Below the pieces are notes generated by a model that was given only the letters and a program-made list of their open reading frames with translations, was not told the DNA's origin and ran no database searches. A program made the translations under genes and the position numbers. From Paramacrobiotus richtersi (taxonomy: Eukaryota > Tardigrada > Eutardigrada > Parachela > Macrobiotidae): a stretch of DNA of 21,349 nucleotides. The stretch covers positions 1 through 21,349 of the forward strand of contig JAQGAU010001109.1 of NCBI GenBank assembly GCA_034698045.1, written 5' to 3'. Below, one piece after another: positions 18,140-21,349 of this stretch. Numbering within the stretch: position 1 is the stretch's first letter; the number at the start of each line of letters is the position of its first letter.

Positions 18140-21100
18140 TTAATCATGATCACCTTGTCCGGTACTGTGCGGATGGTCCAGAGGTAGTTTGGGTGCTGAG
18201 GGATGCTGCGTCTCCAGATGACGGCGGAGATCCACTTTCCGTTGGAAGGCGCGTCCACAGTACGAGCAACCGAAAGGTTTCTGTCCCGTGTGCTTGCGGA
18301 AGTGAGTGATCAGGTTGGATGACTGGCTGAAAGCTTTCCCGCAAGCTGTACATTTGTGGGGCTTCTCACCTAAGGAAATCAAACGCAGAGATTAACACTA
18401 ATTTGAAAAGCAAAATAATTCACATAACAGGTAACTGCATGATAACAGCAAACTATATACTAGGAAACGAGCTTTGTGTGATACTGTTTTTTATCGCTTT
18501 TTTACGTTTTATGCGTATGGTATCTAATACACTAGATTCTGTTGTTTATGCATCATATGTTAGAGTAGTGTAATATGTACACAGTTTTCTACTGTAGATA
18601 TACTTATGCTTACCGGTATGGATATAAGTATGCTTCTTCATATCCGACTTTTGATGGAAACTCTTTCCACAGTTGGCATACGGACACGTGTACGGTCGGG
18701 TATTGGAATGTATCAGCAGATGCGTACTCAACGTGGACGAGCGTTTAAAACACTTCCCACACTGATGACACTGGAACTGCCGCTCCTGACAGTGCACCGC
18801 CTTGTTATGCTGCGTCAGACTGACCGCATGCCCAAACGTCTTATTACACGTCTGACAAGCATACGGCCGTTTATTCCCGGTATGCGCCCGCCGGACATGC
18901 ACCTCCAGTCCATGCACCGTACTAAACAACTTGGCGCATTTCTGACAGGAATAGGGATGCTCTCCCCGTTGGACATCACATCCGGGGGACAGGGAGCGGG
19001 AGGAGGCCGCGGAGGTGGTAGATCGGGGGCGGAGGTAGGGGGGCGGGAGGGTGGAAGGGAAGAGGGAGAGTTTGTTGACGGGTGGAGGGAAGGTCAGGGA
19101 GTTTAGGGGGTGCTGGTTGTGGGCAGCGCGCCATTCCAGGGAGTGGGTCAGTTGCGAGTGCCAGAAGAGAGCGGGGTTGGAAGGGAAGATGGAGTTGAAG
19201 GTGCGAGTCCAAGGGAGAAAACTGGGAGGAGGGTGTGGTTGACGGATGTCGAGGTCTACGTCGTCGGATGTGGGTAGCTTATCTTTGTTGGAAGCATCTA
19301 CGACAATTTACATATTAGTTCCCGTTATTATGACAAACCAGTCACGTTATATATGCGATTTCAACACACGTCTACGCTGTAAAAATTGCGTTCAAATTGA
19401 TACAATACGTAGCAGCTATCTTACTTGAAAGATTCAGAGTACAACATATTACAAAGTTGGCTAGCGGCTTCCTGGTTGTAGCAAATCTGCAGTACCTACA
19501 TACTGCATGCAGCCTAAATAACACGAGTATACAGGAGTAATCGGAACGCAGCAGAAGGCTCGATCGATGAAAATTTGTACATTAGAATTGCCCTTTGTTT
19601 TGATGGTCCGTTTCTTTTAACTCAAGTCCAAAAGAATGCAAATTACGTAAGCATGATTGCATCGTTCAATGAATTATGTTATTAATAAAGTTAACGAGTG
19701 TACGATTTGTCACACATCATGGGGGTAAGTATGGATGATTAACCAGTAAACGCGGCATTTGTACAGTTATTAGTTTGATGTATGAACTGCCTTATCGATC
19801 CATAAATTATTGGTCAGCAGTGTTGCGCACGCATCATCTGTGCAGAACCAGTATACGATACTATATTACTTTACTTGTTAGCAAAGTATGTGCGCAGTGC
19901 GCACACGGCTCTGGCAATGATGTACGAAGCCTTGTTATAGTCAACTTATAGATAAGCATATTCTGCAGGAGTACGTAAGAAATCTTTGCCTTTTAACATG
20001 AAAGATAATCGCTGTCAAAGTAAAGACTAACCGTTGATAAAAGGCATTGTTGTGCGCTGCTTAGACTTAGGTACATAATGTATTCTTGCTTTCTATAGTG
20101 TTACGCTCCTTCTGTAAACTGGAAGTTTGCGGTTCGATAGCACTTTATTTCTACGCAATTCTGTCGATAACGACCGGCCTGCAATCAGGTTTGTTGTATC
20201 AACAGTCGTATCTGTATCCATACCGCTTGGCTGCTGGTAAATAATTAAATGTCGAAGTACAAATTTAAAGATAAACTTTTCCTCGCCGAACATCACGCGT
20301 TTTACGATCATACTGCAAAAATCTGTTACAAAAAGAAACCAATAAAATCTCGTCTAAATGACATTGCCGAAGAACTGAAAATCTCAAGTACTGTGTAAAC
20401 GTAAGACCATCAACAAACCACAATTATTATTACGGATTTATAATAAACTCTACAAGCCGTTAAAACGGATTTCTCCAATTCGACCATATGGTATGTTTTA
20501 ATTAGCTAAACATACAGATAATCACACAAGATATTTTATAATTTTGTGCATAATTCTCGTTACAACACAAAGCTTGCGCTTTCGACGGATCACATTAGCA
20601 TTGCAGCTGCTGCGTCTGCAGAAGGGTTGCAAATTTTTGAAAGATAAAACTGGTTAGAGAACAGAACAATCTGCACTCGCGGGCTATTGTCAAAACTGCA
20701 TGTTGTTTACTGTACAACCTTAAGTACCTCTTCATTTTCAGAACTGGATCTCTGTTTCATAAGCTACTGAAAAGATTTGCCAAAAAACGATGCCAATTGC
20801 ACTACCAATTTTTGTTCAAAGTTTAAAGGGCTTAATCAAGGAGTGCAGCTTAAAGGTCACCGACGGAAAACTGTTTGTTGATAAAAACAAATCTTACTTC
20901 AAAGTCTAGCGCTATTGATCGAATATTTTATGGTTATAATTATCTGCTTGCCGGATATGTAAACACGGAAGTTTACCATATCACACCATAGTAATTCCTT
21001 AAATGGATAACGGAAGTTACATTTGTTAACGTCATTGCTTACTGTTTTCCGGGTCTTTCCCTGCGGGCGACGCCGATCGCGACCGTTGTCCATCCTTCTC

Positions 21101-21349
21101 CTCATTACTCCCCTCCTCACAGCTCTCACTATCTGACTGGGTTTTCTCAAAATTCCTCGGCAGATCCTCAAAGCGAAACTTATCCACTTTCCGTTTTTTC
21201 TTCTTCCCCATCAATTTGCTCTTCTTACTCCCACTCTGCGTGCTGATCCCGGATTGTGGGGGACTCGATGGCGGCTGATTAGACGCCATACTGCGCAGCA
21301 TCGCTGATGGCTGGTGCATGTGGGAATTGACAGCGCCGAGCATAAAGGG
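18140..21349 (-). CDS. Gfi1: GFI1/Senseless-type six-finger zinc-finger repressor, partial at right edge
   Basis: Three visible exons: 21349-21043 (open at the edge), 19297-18614 and 18369-18140. Introns are 21042-19298 (1745 nt, GTAAGC...CGTAG) and 18613-18370 (244 nt, GTAAGC...CCTTAG), both phase 1. Six C2H2 fingers match GFI1 in order, with diagnostic strings [68 protein letters not shown] and [13 protein letters not shown]1/Senseless/PAG-3 proteins are nuclear repressors that bind AATC-core sites through fingers 3-5. Oddities are an extra residue before finger 2 (GNKRPYAC), H-x4-H in finger 2 (HNKAVH), C-x4-C in finger 4 (CPYANC) and a Pro/Ser-rich stretch of about 140 residues ahead of finger 1. 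The upstream exon ([19 protein letters not shown], then an Asp/Glu/Ser-rich part) joins in phase but has no recognised domain, so its membership is inferred. The SNAG repression motif expected at the N-terminus is not in the window. Confidence 0.88.
19690..20170. repeat. Dispersed repeat, copy 3, inside the long GFI1-gene intron
   Basis: Matches 9140-9400 over its right part and 1742-1800 and 2305-2400 over its left part (CATGG-GGTAAG, GCATTTGTACAG). It sits within the 1745-nt intron of the GFI1-like gene, which helps explain why that intron is far longer than the roughly 100-300 nt introns elsewhere in the window. Confidence 0.55.

Overview
The window looks like nuclear DNA of an invertebrate animal. 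Every gene I can support lies on the minus strand and is split by short introns of about 100-300 bp with ordinary GT...AG borders (donors mostly GTAAGT or GTAAGC, acceptors TTTCAG, TGCAG or TTTAG). A clear GFI1/Senseless-type zinc-finger gene points to a bilaterian. I cannot name the phylum from sequence alone. I see no bacterial-style operon, CRISPR array, rRNA or tRNA.

Layout, left to right. (1) 1-~1073: 5' part of a gene (copy A) that runs off the left edge. (2) ~4478-6866: a second, closely related gene (copy B), in which the splice donor between the N-terminal exons and the winged-helix exons has been lost. (3) 7145-7667: a lone terminal exon of an unrecognised gene. (4) 9899-11581: a third paralogue (copy C) lacking the N-terminal exons and carrying an extra intron. 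(5) 13343-13427: a 17-bp minisatellite. (6) 13926-14224: an orphan C2H2 zinc-finger terminal exon. (7) 14500-16671: a distant relative (copy D) with the same C-terminal module, probably spliced to a SAP-domain exon. (8) 18140-21349: a GFI1/Senseless-like gene, open at the right edge, with a long intron. A dispersed non-coding repeat occurs near 1440-1815, 8670-9400 and 19690-20170.

The most interesting content is the gene family A-D. B and C encode two winged-helix domains in tandem, a SAMD1/KAT6-N-terminal-like one followed by a linker-histone (H15)-like one whose coding sequence is interrupted by an intron. These are followed by a module I do not recognise, here called the WFG module: W-x2-W, K-[IV]-N-A, W-F-G-A-[HN]-P-E, K-W-x-M-P, W-P-x-F and W-x-I-P, then R-F-A-E-x-F-x-W. 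Copy D has the same module next to a SAP DNA-binding domain instead of winged helices. The family therefore looks like a local expansion of putative chromatin or DNA-binding proteins built by pairing one new module with different DNA-binding domains. The paralogues also show splice-donor loss, exon loss and intron presence/absence, which makes the cluster a small case study in gene-structure change.
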